From NCBI GenBank assembly GCA_031383555.1, contig JANMZR010000116.1, forward strand, positions 1 through 53,169: a stretch of DNA of 53,169 nt. The letters run 5' to 3'. Shown here piece by piece: positions 1 through 8,705 of the stretch (position 1 is the stretch's first letter; every line of letters starts with the position of its first letter). Source of the DNA: JANMZR01 sp031383555 (GTDB taxonomy: Bacteria; Bacteroidota; Bacteroidia; Cytophagales; Spirosomataceae). Under the pieces are notes generated by a model that did no database searches, was not told the origin of the DNA, and was given only the letters and a program-made list of their open reading frames with translations. Made by a program: the position numbers and the translations under genes.

Positions 1-336
1 AAGCACCAAAATATCGTCTTTAACACCTAAAAAAAATAGGATTACAATTGCAACAATAGTTAAATTGATAATTTCACCACCCTCATGACTTGGCCAAAAG
101 CCTTGCGTGATAAAATAGCCAATTAAAATCGAGGCAAATATAGCAACTCCACCTAAAGTTGGTGTTTTACGGTCATGTGAGCTTCTGTTTCCTGGAATAT
201 CCATTAGGTTTTTCAACCTTGAAATAGTAATTATTACTGGAATTGAGGTTTTTGAAACAAGAAATGAAACGAAAACAGTGAATATGACCTGAAAAAGCCT
301 ATTCTGCCCCATAATATCGAGTATATCCTTTACCAT
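1..336 (-). CDS. Undecaprenyl-phosphate sugar-1-phosphate transferase (WecA/MraY-like), partial
   Basis: This is the N-terminal 112 codons of a membrane enzyme; the rest lies outside the window. The family moves a sugar-1-phosphate from a UDP-sugar to undecaprenyl phosphate, the first step of lipid-linked glycan assembly. Visible are a first hydrophobic segment (about residues 15-36), the family motif PGNRSSHDRKTPTLGG (residues 48-63), two further hydrophobic segments and a KDD motif with the metal-binding pair D107-D108. The ATG at 336 gives the usual family N-terminus; an ATG eight codons further in is an alternative. A complete promoter lies at 397-426. The position beside a polysaccharide locus suggests it primes that glycan, but a general WecA role is equally possible. 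Confidence 0.88.
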   Translation of the reverse strand, partial: MVKDILDIMGQNRLFQVIFTVFVSFLVSKTSIPVIITISRLKNLMDIPGNRSSHDRKTPTLGGVAIFASILIGYFITQGFWPSHEGGEIINLTIVAIVILFFLGVKDDILVL

Positions 337-396
337 TTAGAATGTTTTCAGTCAAAAATTAATTCATTAAATTTAATTTCAAATTTCTGATTTATA

Positions 397-426
397 CAAA
401 AATAGCATTTTGAGCTCTGATTGCAA
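397..426 (-). promoter_or_regulatory. Bacteroidota-type promoter for the WecA-like gene
   Basis: On the minus strand TTG (426-424) is followed after exactly 19 bases by TATTTTTG (404-397). This fits the known Bacteroidota consensus of a -33 TTG box and a -7 TAnnTTTG box. Transcription would start near 391, giving a leader of about 55 bases before the ATG at 336. It is the best-formed promoter seen in the window. Confidence 0.6.
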
Positions 427-456
427 AAAAAAATAAGAAAATCGGATTAAAAACTA

Positions 457-1017
457 TTAAATGGTCATTGCTCTCTTATTCATTATTAAGGCTGGGTTAC
501 CCTTGTAAATTCCATGAGATTCCATATTTTTAGTTGCAATTGAACCAACTGCCAATACCGAATGGTCATAACAAATCACATTGGGGCATACCATTGATTT
601 AGCACCAAGCCATACGCCATTTTCTACTATTATTTCTCCAATAATCAAATCGAAAGTAGGTTTTTTATAATCATGATTACCAGTAAGCAGCATAGCGCCT
701 TGTGAAATACACACATTATTTCCAATTATTACTTTAGCCAAATTATCAATCCAAACCTCCTCACCAATCCAACAATCGTCTCCAATTTCAAGCAGCCAAG
801 GATATTTAATGTTCACTTTTGGTTTTAGTATAAGGCCTTTCCCTAATTTTGCACCAAATAAAATTAATATAATTCGTTTTATTGAAATAGGTAATGGAAC
901 ATAACTATTGATAAAAATATTACCTACTATTATCCATAATAATCTCTTTACTATTGAAGATTTATTATAATTTTTCCAATACCACGAATTATTAAACTTT
1001 TTTAAATTTGTTTCCAA
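457..1017 (-). CDS. WcaF-like left-handed beta-helix acetyltransferase
   Basis: A 186-residue protein of the hexapeptide-repeat (LbH) acetyltransferase superfamily, closest in layout to colanic acid acetyltransferase WcaF. The family transfers acetyl from acetyl-CoA to a sugar hydroxyl in the cytoplasm. The N-terminus carries the WcaF-type lead-in with a hydrophobic patch (about residues 25-55). The hexapeptide turns follow (EIGDDCWIGEEVWIDN, then IIGNNVCISQGAMLLTGNHD), with the conserved NHD histidine and the closing GNPA motif near the C-terminus. It lies between the WecA-like gene and the divergent export operon, so a role in O-acetylating the exported glycan is likely. The acceptor sugar cannot be read from sequence. 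Confidence 0.85.
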   Translation of the reverse strand: METNLKKFNNSWYWKNYNKSSIVKRLLWIIVGNIFINSYVPLPISIKRIILILFGAKLGKGLILKPKVNIKYPWLLEIGDDCWIGEEVWIDNLAKVIIGNNVCISQGAMLLTGNHDYKKPTFDLIIGEIIVENGVWLGAKSMVCPNVICYDHSVLAVGSIATKNMESHGIYKGNPALIMNKRAMTI

Positions 1018-1034
1018 TTAGTATTTTTTTAATA

Positions 1035-1042
1035 CAAAAATA
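1035..1042 (-). promoter_or_regulatory. -7 promoter element of the WcaF-like gene
   Basis: TATTTTTG on the minus strand matches the Bacteroidota -7 consensus and sits 17 bases upstream of the ATG at 1017. No TTG lies at the expected 19-21 base spacing, so only half of the promoter is supported. Confidence 0.38.
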
Positions 1043-1151
1043 GACAAAATCATCAATTATTAATAAAATTTAGTTCAATAGATTTTTTTTGTAATTCATG
1101 AAAATTGCATTTTAATCATAATTTAATGTCCAAGTTTACGTATTTTGGCTT

Positions 1152-1159
1152 TAAATTTG
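1152..1159 (+). promoter_or_regulatory. -7-like element upstream of the polysaccharide export operon
   Basis: TAAATTTG matches TAnnTTTG and ends 32 bases before the ATG at 1192. If it is used, transcription starts downstream of the earlier in-frame TTG (1105) and ATG (1126), which would make 1192 the true start. No good -33 box was found. Confidence 0.33.
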
Positions 1160-1191
1160 TAAAAAATAAAATTAGGTTAAACTTAATTCTG

Positions 1192-3597
1192 ATGAAATTC
1201 TCAAAAATTATCTTTGCAATATTTACTTTTTTCATAGTGCAATTGAACCCAACTATTGGTCAAACACAAAAACCGCCAACTGAAGGAGTAAGCGGCCGTG
1301 TGCCAGGCATGCCAGAAACACCCCCTTTGAGAGCAGTTGAGATCAATGCTGATGACCAGCGGTATAACGATTCATTATTAAATGCACGTAAAGGCACACC
1401 AGATGCCATTGTAGTTGGAGCCGCTCCTACTGCTGATGCTATTGCAAAACAAGCACTAAGAGAAAAAATATTTGGAAATTCTATTTTCAGCAATAAAAAC
1501 TTAAAATTTGAACCCAACCTAAATATAGCCACGCCAGTTGATTATCACCTTGGCCCAGGAGATGAACTTATTGTTGAAATGTACGGCTACTCACAAAAAA
1601 CCATAACACTAAAGGTACAACCAGATGGCTTTGTAAATATTGATAAATTTGGTTTGGTATCAGTAAATGGACTTACAGTTGAAGAAGCTAAAGAACGAAT
1701 TAAAAATAAATTATCAAAAGTATTCATTGGATTAAATTCAGCAAATGGATATGCAACAAACACTTATCTTAATGTTTCTCTAGGTAATATCAGATCAATT
1801 AGAGTTTATGTAATTGGAGATGTTATAAACCCTGGAACAGTATCAGTATCAGCCCTTTCCAGTATTATGACAGCCCTATATTTGGCTGGCGGACCATCAG
1901 AAATAGGAACTTTTAGGAACATTCAATTAATAAGAAAAAATAAGGTAGTTTCTAAAATAGATTTATATGAGTTTATCACCTCTGGAATAAAAGCTAATGA
2001 TATTAGACTTCAAGATGAGGATAGGATATTGGTTCCCCCTTTCCAAACTCGTATTGAATTAATTGGAAACGTTAAAAAACCAGGATTTTTTGAAGTATTG
2101 CCAAACGAATACTTAGGAAAAGCAATAGAATATGCTGGCGGTTTCAATGAAGAAGCGTTTACCAGTAAACTGCGCCTTCAAAGAAATACTGAAAAAGAAC
2201 GCAAATTACAGGATGTGAAAAATTCAGAAATAAATAGTTTTGAATTACAAAATGGTGATAAAATTACTATTGATAAAATTTTGGATAGAATTGAAAATCA
2301 AGTAAATATAAACGGGGCAGTCTTTAGACCTGGTCCCTATTCCTTGACCGAAAATTCAACAATATTAACCCTACTTAAAAGCGCTGAAAACGCAAAAGAA
2401 GATGCTTATTTACAAAAAGTACGAATTATTAGGTTAAAACCTGACTTAACAATGAGTACTTTTTCAGTGAATCTAGCTAGAATTATAAATGGAGAAGACC
2501 CAGATGTAAATCTTCAAAGAGAAGACAGAATAGAGATTTCCTCGAATTTTGACCTTAAAGAAATATATACAATTGGTATACAAGGTGAAGTAAATAAACT
2601 AGCCGTTGTAGCACCAGACGGTACATTTCCAGAATTAGAAAAAGCTCCTTATTACAATGACATGACCTTGATGGACATAATAATGTATGCCAATGGCTTA
2701 AAAGAATCAGCAGCGGGTGGATCAATTGATGTAACTAGACGAAAAAGGAAATCGGGAGCAATGGATGACCTTACTATTACCTCAGACCTAAGTCAAACCT
2801 TTCAATTTAAGATAAAATCAAACTTACAATTAGAGGAAAAAGATGCAAAATTTCCTCTCGAGCCTTTTGATGAAGTATTTGTAAGAGCTTCGCCTAATTA
2901 TGAAACTCAACAATTTATTACTGTTGAAGGTCAAGTTATTAAACCCGGCCCTTATGGTTTGGTGCGTAAAGATGAGCGACTTTCAGACATAATAAAAAGA
3001 TGTGGCAATCTTTCTGAATTTGCATTTATTGAGGGCGCCACTTTGGTAAGACAAAATGTATTGACTCCATTGGAATTGGAAACAAAAAAGAAACAGCAAG
3101 ATGCGCTAAAAAATACCACAAATGCAGCTTTAGAACTTGAAGAAATAGCTACAATATCTCGAGAAAGAATCGGAATCGACTTAGAAAAGGCTATTAACAA
3201 TCCGGGGTCAAATTATGACTTAATATTACAAGATGGAGATGTATTGAACATTCCTAAAAAACCACAAACAGTTAAACTATCTGGAGAAGTATTATACCCA
3301 AATACAACTCAATTTGATGACAATTTCTCTTTTAAAGAGTATATATCAAGAGCGGGTGGTTATACAAGTCAATCACTAAAAGGAAAGTCGTACATTTTAT
3401 ATGCCAATGGCTCAGTTGACCGTACAAAAAAAGTATTTTTGTTTAATGTATACCCAAAAGTAAGGCCAGGATCGGAAATAATAGTACCAGTAAAAATAAA
3501 GAAGACAACATTTGGAGAAATTGTTGGAACTTTGGTTGGCGTTTCAACTGCACTTGGCACATTAATAGGAATTCTAACTCTCTTAAAATTACAGTAA
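1192..3597 (+). CDS. Outer-membrane polysaccharide export protein (Wza/OPX family) with multiple SLBB domains
   Basis: An 801-residue protein from the ATG at 1192. It forms the periplasmic/outer-membrane channel through which exopolysaccharide or capsule leaves the cell. The reading frame stays open back to a TTG at 1105, but 1192 places a clean signal peptide at the start (MKFSKIIFAIFTFFIV, cleavage near IGQ). The polysaccharide-export domain is at about residues 115-185 (LGPGDELIVEMYG). SLBB-like repeats follow near 203, 287, 370, 456, 572 and 693, each with a GxVxxPG-type turn. The C-terminus is a hydrophobic helix. With about six SLBB units it is much longer than E. coli Wza (about 380). 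The next gene begins three bases after its stop, so the two are co-transcribed. Confidence 0.92.
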   Translation: MKFSKIIFAIFTFFIVQLNPTIGQTQKPPTEGVSGRVPGMPETPPLRAVEINADDQRYNDSLLNARKGTPDAIVVGAAPTADAIAKQALREKIFGNSIFSNKNLKFEPNLNIATPVDYHLGPGDELIVEMYGYSQKTITLKVQPDGFVNIDKFGLVSVNGLTVEEAKERIKNKLSKVFIGLNSANGYATNTYLNVSLGNIRSIRVYVIGDVINPGTVSVSALSSIMTALYLAGGPSEIGTFRNIQLIRKNKVVSKIDLYEFITSGIKANDIRLQDEDRILVPPFQTRIELIGNVKKPGFFEVLPNEYLGKAIEYAGGFNEEAFTSKLRLQRNTEKERKLQDVKNSEINSFELQNGDKITIDKILDRIENQVNINGAVFRPGPYSLTENSTILTLLKSAENAKEDAYLQKVRIIRLKPDLTMSTFSVNLARIINGEDPDVNLQREDRIEISSNFDLKEIYTIGIQGEVNKLAVVAPDGTFPELEKAPYYNDMTLMDIIMYANGLKESAAGGSIDVTRRKRKSGAMDDLTITSDLSQTFQFKIKSNLQLEEKDAKFPLEPFDEVFVRASPNYETQQFITVEGQVIKPGPYGLVRKDERLSDIIKRCGNLSEFAFIEGATLVRQNVLTPLELETKKKQQDALKNTTNAALELEEIATISRERIGIDLEKAINNPGSNYDLILQDGDVLNIPKKPQTVKLSGEVLYPNTTQFDDNFSFKEYISRAGGYTSQSLKGKSYILYANGSVDRTKKVFLFNVYPKVRPGSEIIVPVKIKKTTFGEIVGTLVGVSTALGTLIGILTLLKLQ

Positions 3598-3600
3598 TCT

Positions 3601-4653
3601 ATGCAACCCGAAGAACAAATTACCATTAAAGATATTATTCTTAAAGTAATATCAGTTGGGAAATCAATTTTAAAGAATTGGAAACTGGTACTACTTTTTG
3701 GAATTATTGGAGGTGCACTAGGCTTCCTTTTTGACTACAAAAACCTAACAGATCCCACTTACAAGTCAACTACACAATTTTACCTGGAAACAGCCATGCC
3801 GGCCAACGATTATGGTGGCTTTGCCAATATGTTTGGCCAAGGCGGTGGTGGAGGTGGTGGCCTTTTTAGTGGTGAAAATTTAATTACTCTTATAAAATCT
3901 ACCGATTTTATTGAAAAAATTCTCCTAAAAGAAATTACAATTGATGGCAAAAAACAGATATTGGCCAATTATTTTCATAAAAAAAATAAGCCTAAGCTAA
4001 AGCCAGATGAAAAAATTGAAAAAGATGAGTATAAAGTATTAACACATTCAGTTAAGAGCAAATTCAATTTAGCTGAATTCAATTCACTAGCTATTGTAAA
4101 AGGCCCAGCTGTAGCTGCAACAAACTTGGAACCAGTAGAAAAAACCTCTTTTTATACTCTAGATGTAGTCACTTTCGATGACACTCTTTCCAAAGTATAT
4201 GCTGAAGTGTTTTTAGAAAACCTACGTGAATACTATTTGGATTCGAAAACTAGCAAAATAAAAACAAATATTCAAAGACAAGAACGCATAGTTGATTCAT
4301 TAAGATATTTAACTCAATCTAATGAAAGCAGTTTGGCAAGAATTCAAGATCAAAATCAAGAAGCAGTTTTTGAGCAAGGCAAAGTACAAGAGCAAAGATT
4401 AAATAGGCGCACTCAAATGTTAACTAATTCCTATCAAGAACAAGAGCGGATGCTTACTAACATGAAACTTCAGTTGTATCAAGACTCGCCGTTATTTAAA
4501 ATTACTAGTCCGCAACGGTTTCCTCTTTCAGAATCTAAAACGAACCTTACAAAAAGCAACAAAAAAGGAATTTATATTGGTATATTCTTAAGTTTTATAT
4601 TCGTCGCTTTGCTCGATGCTATTAGAGAAATAATGAAGGACGAAAAAAAATAA
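3601..4653 (+). CDS. Polysaccharide chain-length/co-polymerase protein (Wzz family) without kinase domain
   Basis: A 350-residue inner-membrane protein. It has one transmembrane helix near residues 28-45 (KLVLLFGIIGGALGFLFDY), a long periplasmic part rich in charged helix around residues 210-300, and a second transmembrane helix near 320-340. This is the PCP layout. No Walker motifs or tyrosine-rich tail are present, so it is a kinase-free type, as found with ABC-dependent capsule export (KpsE-like). A run of seven glycines follows a short GFANMFGQ stretch at about residue 80. It is preceded three bases upstream by the export channel gene and followed two bases downstream by the ABC permease, which supports one export complex. 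Confidence 0.85.
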   Translation: MQPEEQITIKDIILKVISVGKSILKNWKLVLLFGIIGGALGFLFDYKNLTDPTYKSTTQFYLETAMPANDYGGFANMFGQGGGGGGGLFSGENLITLIKSTDFIEKILLKEITIDGKKQILANYFHKKNKPKLKPDEKIEKDEYKVLTHSVKSKFNLAEFNSLAIVKGPAVAATNLEPVEKTSFYTLDVVTFDDTLSKVYAEVFLENLREYYLDSKTSKIKTNIQRQERIVDSLRYLTQSNESSLARIQDQNQEAVFEQGKVQEQRLNRRTQMLTNSYQEQERMLTNMKLQLYQDSPLFKITSPQRFPLSESKTNLTKSNKKGIYIGIFLSFIFVALLDAIREIMKDEKK

Positions 4654-4655
4654 GC

Positions 4656-5489
4656 ATGGCTACAAAGGAAGTAATTATAGAAGCCAATCGGTCTGAAAAA
4701 CATTATTGGCTTGACATTTGGAATTTCCGTGATTTACTTATCATACTTGCAAAAAGAGATATTATGGTAAGGTACAAGCAAACCATAATTGGTGCTGCTT
4801 GGGGCTTTGTAAGGCCTTTATTTACACTTTTAGGCTTTGGCTTTATCCTTACAAAGTTTATAGGAAAAGGACAATCCAACGAAATACCTTATCCAGTTCT
4901 TGCCTTTTCAGGCATACTTATTTGGACTTATTTTTCAAATCTATTTATCCAAGTCAGTAACAGCCTAATTACAAATACAAATCTAATAAGTAAAGTATAT
5001 TTCCCAAGAATAATAATGCCGTTAAGTGCTGTATTTGTGGTAATTGTGGACTTTCTGATGGCGCTAATACTATATACTATTTTGGCATTATGGTTTCAAA
5101 CTTTTCCTAGTTTCCAAGTGGTTTATTTACCAATTGCTTTAATACATGCATTTTTCTTGGCTTTTGGAATTGGGCTCATTTTTGCAACTTTAAATATAAA
5201 ATATCGTGATTTTGGGCAACTAGGGCCATTTTTGGTACAATTTGGTATGTTTATTTGCCCAGTAGCTTTAACAAAAGAGTCATTAAATATTCCTCAAAAT
5301 TGGACTTTTATTTACAATTTAAATCCTGTAGTTGGTCTTATCGACTCATTCAGATGGGCTATTTTACCTAAAAACAATCCTTTTCCTTGGGATAGTTTTT
5401 TACCTTCCATTATTATTACTTTTGTTCTTCTAATAATTGCAGTGGCTTTTTTCCGAAAAAGAGAAGATAAGTTTGTGGATTTTATATAA
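4656..5489 (+). CDS. wzm: ABC transporter permease for polysaccharide export (Wzm-like)
   Basis: A 277-residue integral membrane protein of the ABC-2 type permease family that pairs with a Wzt ATPase to move undecaprenyl-linked glycan across the inner membrane. The N-terminal amphipathic stretch with RDIMVRYKQTIIGAAWG (about residues 35-51) is typical of O-antigen/teichoic-acid permeases. About six hydrophobic segments follow, including the motif NLISKVYFPRIIMPLSAV. Length is normal for the family. The ATG lies two bases after the stop of the chain-length gene. The cognate ATPase starts 88 bases downstream. Confidence 0.92.
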   Translation: MATKEVIIEANRSEKHYWLDIWNFRDLLIILAKRDIMVRYKQTIIGAAWGFVRPLFTLLGFGFILTKFIGKGQSNEIPYPVLAFSGILIWTYFSNLFIQVSNSLITNTNLISKVYFPRIIMPLSAVFVVIVDFLMALILYTILALWFQTFPSFQVVYLPIALIHAFFLAFGIGLIFATLNIKYRDFGQLGPFLVQFGMFICPVALTKESLNIPQNWTFIYNLNPVVGLIDSFRWAILPKNNPFPWDSFLPSIIITFVLLIIAVAFFRKREDKFVDFI

Positions 5490-5512
5490 AGTTTTTTTAA
5501 ATCAAAATATAA

Positions 5513-5542
5513 TTGACACGCTTCTTGTTAAATTTACCTTTA
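5513..5542 (+). promoter_or_regulatory. Possible internal promoter before wzt
   Basis: TTG (5513-5515), then 19 bases, then TACCTTTA (5535-5542), differing from the TAnnTTTG consensus only in the last base. The ATG of the ATPase gene is 35 bases further on. It falls in one of the few longer gaps of the operon (5490-5577), so extra transcription of the downstream genes is plausible. Confidence 0.33.
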
Positions 5543-5577
5543 TCTATTTAAATATTTTTAATTAATACAAAGAGTTA

Positions 5578-6816
5578 ATGCAAGCGATTGTAGCCGAAAA
5601 TATAAGTAAAAAGTACATTTTAAAACATAAAGACGAAAACGCTCCTACCAATTTTAAAGAAGCACTTTTTAATATGTTTTCAAAAAAAGCTAGAAGATTT
5701 GAGCAATCAAAAACTAAAGAGGAATTTTGGGCATTAAAAAATATAGATTTTAATATTAACCATGGCGATAGAGTAGGAATAATTGGTTCAAATGGGGCAG
5801 GAAAGTCAACTTTATTGAAAATTTTAAGTAGAATTACAGAGCCAACCACAGGTTCGGTAAAAATAAGGGGCCGTGTTGCAAGTCTATTGGAAGTTGGAAC
5901 GGGCTTTCACCCTGAGCTATCGGGTCGTGAAAACATATTCTTAAACGGTGCAATATTAGGAATGAAAAAAACCGAAATTAAGAAGAGTTTTGATGAAATA
6001 GTTGCTTTTTCAGGTGTTGAAAAATTTCTAGATACACCCGTAAAGCGTTACTCATCAGGCATGTATGTACGGCTTGGCTTTTCTATTGCTGCACATTTAG
6101 AGCCTGATATAATGATAGTCGATGAAGTATTGGCCGTAGGGGATGCCGAATTTCAGAAAAAATGTTTAGGTAAAATGAAGGATGTGTCGGCAGAAGGCCG
6201 AACTATTCTTTTTGTAAGTCATAACCTAACTGCAGTTGATAGCCTTTGTAACAATGCTATTTTCTTGAATAAAGGCGAAGTGCATGACCAAGGTGAAGTA
6301 AAAAAAGTAATTGGTTCCTATTTGAAAAACTACTCTAAAAATAACCTAGAGCAAAATTGGTATGACGACAAACATGCCCCAGGTAATAGCCAAGTTAGAT
6401 TCAGACAAATAAGGGTAATTCCTCAGCTATTGCCAAACCAATTGGCGATGGATGTACGTACTCCCATTCAGATAAGTATTGAATTTGAAAGCTTTATAAA
6501 AAAAGCTACTTTAAATTTAAGTTTATTTGTACTCTCCTTAACTGGCGAATGTGTTTTTAATATTGGCTCCGAAATAATTACTGAAGAAGATGGGCTTTTT
6601 AGAGGGATTTGTGAAATTCCCGCCCCTTTATTGAATGATGGCTCTTATACCTTATCAGTTATGATTGTAAAAGATACCACCAATATTTTGTATTATCTGG
6701 AGGAGCCCCTTAATTTCGAAATTGCTGATTGGCGGGAAGGAAATGGCAATTGGTATGGTAAATGGCCTGGTGTTATTCGCCCAGCACTGCCATTTTCATT
6801 AAATAAAATCGGATAA
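5578..6816 (+). CDS. wzt: ABC transporter ATPase for polysaccharide export with C-terminal glycan-binding domain (Wzt-like)
   Basis: A 412-residue protein. The N-terminal half is an ABC ATPase: Walker A GSNGAGKS at residues 70-77, signature YSSGM, Walker B IMIVDEVLAVGD and switch VSHN. An N-terminal extension of about 50 residues before the core is typical of Wzt/TagH. From about residue 265 a separate beta-rich domain follows that resembles the Wzt C-terminal domain, which in characterised O-antigen systems recognises the terminal modification of the finished chain. The modifying genes downstream (aminotransferase, acetyltransferases, PhyH) could make such a cap; that link is inference. Its stop overlaps the next start by one base. 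Confidence 0.93.
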   Translation: MQAIVAENISKKYILKHKDENAPTNFKEALFNMFSKKARRFEQSKTKEEFWALKNIDFNINHGDRVGIIGSNGAGKSTLLKILSRITEPTTGSVKIRGRVASLLEVGTGFHPELSGRENIFLNGAILGMKKTEIKKSFDEIVAFSGVEKFLDTPVKRYSSGMYVRLGFSIAAHLEPDIMIVDEVLAVGDAEFQKKCLGKMKDVSAEGRTILFVSHNLTAVDSLCNNAIFLNKGEVHDQGEVKKVIGSYLKNYSKNNLEQNWYDDKHAPGNSQVRFRQIRVIPQLLPNQLAMDVRTPIQISIEFESFIKKATLNLSLFVLSLTGECVFNIGSEIITEEDGLFRGICEIPAPLLNDGSYTLSVMIVKDTTNILYYLEEPLNFEIADWREGNGNWYGKWPGVIRPALPFSLNKIG

Positions 6817-7886
6817 TGATCAATGTAACCAAAACTTTCCTCCCTCCTATTGAAGAATATCAAGCCTATTTGGCTGGTGTTTGGGAAAGAGAGTGGGTTA
6901 CCAATAATGGGAAGTTGGTTCAAGAACTTGAGGCCAAAATTAAAGAATATTTGAAAGTTGAAAACCTTTGGTATACCTCAAACGGAACAGTTCCTATTCA
7001 ATTGGCTCTCAAGTCATTAGAAATTAATGGCGAAATAATCACCACTCCATTTTCTTATGTTGCCACCAGTAATGCCATTCTTTGGGAAAACTGTCGGCCA
7101 GTATTTGTTGATATAAATACAGACGATTTTTGTATAAACGCTAAACTTATTGAGGCCAAGATAAACTCAAAAACTAGGGCAATTTTGGCAACACATGTTT
7201 ATGGCTTTCCCTGTGATGTAGAACAAATTGAAAAAATAGCCGAAAAATATAAGCTGAAAGTAATTTATGATGCTGCGCATGCTTTTGGTGTGGAGTTAAA
7301 CGGAAATTCGCTTTTAAGTTATGGTGATATTAGCACCTGCAGTTTTCATGCAACCAAGGTTTTTCATACTGTTGAAGGTGGAGCAATTATAATAAAAGAC
7401 AAGGAGCTAACTGAAAAAGTATATTGGCAAAGACAGTTTGGACATAAAGGTGATATTTATAAGTACCTGGGAATCAACGCTAAAAACTCAGAAATGCATG
7501 CTGCAATGGGGCTATGTATGTTACCTAGGGTTAATGATATTATTGAAAAAAGAAAGGCTTTAAGTGGACTATACAATTCACTTTTAGACTGGGAAAAACT
7601 ATATAAGCCAAATTCAAAGTATAACATCAAATATAATTACTCTTATTTTCCTGTACTTTTTCAAACAGAATCACAAATGCTCAAAGTAATTTCAGTGCTG
7701 AATAAAGTTGATATTTTCCCACGTCGTTACTTTTACCCCTCGCTCAATACATTGCCTTTTGTGAATGGTGAGTCATGCCCCCAATCAGAAGAAATTAGCG
7801 CTAAAGTGCTCTCTCTCCCTTTATTTTATGACTTGCCTGAGTCAACAGTGGTGCAAATTTCGGGCATAATTAACAATAATTTATAA
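6816..7886 (+). CDS. DegT/DnrJ/EryC1/StrS-family sugar aminotransferase
   Basis: A 356-residue PLP enzyme of the family that aminates nucleotide-linked keto-sugars. The Schiff-base lysine is K181 in CSFHATKVFHTVEGG. The PLP-contacting aspartate lies in DAAHAFG, and an N-terminal TSNGTVPIQLAL segment forms the cofactor pocket. Length is slightly short of the usual 370-400. Translation is coupled to wzt by a TAATG overlap at 6814-6818. No sugar 4,6-dehydratase is present in the window, so its keto-sugar substrate must come from elsewhere. The WbqC-like and acetyltransferase genes downstream suggest that the new amino group is then acylated. Confidence 0.92.
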   Translation: MINVTKTFLPPIEEYQAYLAGVWEREWVTNNGKLVQELEAKIKEYLKVENLWYTSNGTVPIQLALKSLEINGEIITTPFSYVATSNAILWENCRPVFVDINTDDFCINAKLIEAKINSKTRAILATHVYGFPCDVEQIEKIAEKYKLKVIYDAAHAFGVELNGNSLLSYGDISTCSFHATKVFHTVEGGAIIIKDKELTEKVYWQRQFGHKGDIYKYLGINAKNSEMHAAMGLCMLPRVNDIIEKRKALSGLYNSLLDWEKLYKPNSKYNIKYNYSYFPVLFQTESQMLKVISVLNKVDIFPRRYFYPSLNTLPFVNGESCPQSEEISAKVLSLPLFYDLPESTVVQISGIINNNL

Positions 7887-8001
7887 TTTTTCGGCTTAAA
7901 AAGTTTAATTTTGAATCGCCAATATTATTATAGGCTACCCAAAGTTGACTTACTCAAATTTGACAACTGGTTTAATAAAATAATTTATCAAAAAAATCAA
8001 T

Positions 8002-8703
8002 ATGCTTAAAGTTGCCATAATGCAACCCTATTTTATGCCGTATATTGGTTATTTACAACTAATTAATGCCGTTGATAAATTTATATTATATGATGATGTG
8101 AGTTTTATAAATAAAGGCTGGATCAATAGAAACAATATTTTGATTGGTAATAAAGCTAATTTATTTACAATACCATTGAAAAATGCTAGTCAAAACAAAC
8201 TAATAAATGAAATAGAAATTATTAAAGATGGAAAGTGGCAAGGCAAACTTTTGAAAACGATTGAACAATCCTACAAAAAGGCTCCTCATTATTCATTAAT
8301 TTCCCCAATTTTAGAAGAAATCATAAATTATTCAGATAATAATATTTCCAATTTCATTTTAAATTCCATCCAGAAAATATGTAATTATTTAGAAATCAAT
8401 ACGTTAATAATTCCGAGTAGTAAAATTTTTGATAATTATGAAATAAAAGCCCAAAGCCGAATTATCGATATTTGCAAAAAAGCAAATGCCAATCAATATA
8501 TAAATCCAATCGGCGGAACAGAACTTTACAATAAAAATGACTTTGAAATTGAAAATATTAAGCTTAATTTCATCCGAACAAAACCGATAAAATACAAACA
8601 GTTTTCGAATGAATTCGTTCCTTATCTATCGATTATTGATATGATAATGTTTGTAGAAAAATCAGAAATAAAATTACTCCTAAACGAATATGAATTAATA
8701 TAA
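8002..8703 (+). CDS. WbqC family protein
   Basis: A 233-residue protein recognised as WbqC-like from its N-terminus (VAIMQPYFMPYIGYLQLI, then DKFILYDDVSFINKGWINR). The family is common in O-antigen and capsule loci and often lies next to sugar aminotransferases; its biochemical role is not firmly known to me. No signal peptide or membrane segment is visible, so it is cytoplasmic. It follows the aminotransferase after 115 bases, where a TAATTTTG element (7906-7913) could be a weak promoter. It is two bases upstream of the acetyltransferase gene. Confidence 0.85.
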   Translation: MLKVAIMQPYFMPYIGYLQLINAVDKFILYDDVSFINKGWINRNNILIGNKANLFTIPLKNASQNKLINEIEIIKDGKWQGKLLKTIEQSYKKAPHYSLISPILEEIINYSDNNISNFILNSIQKICNYLEINTLIIPSSKIFDNYEIKAQSRIIDICKKANANQYINPIGGTELYNKNDFEIENIKLNFIRTKPIKYKQFSNEFVPYLSIIDMIMFVEKSEIKLLLNEYELI

Positions 8704-8705
8704 AT

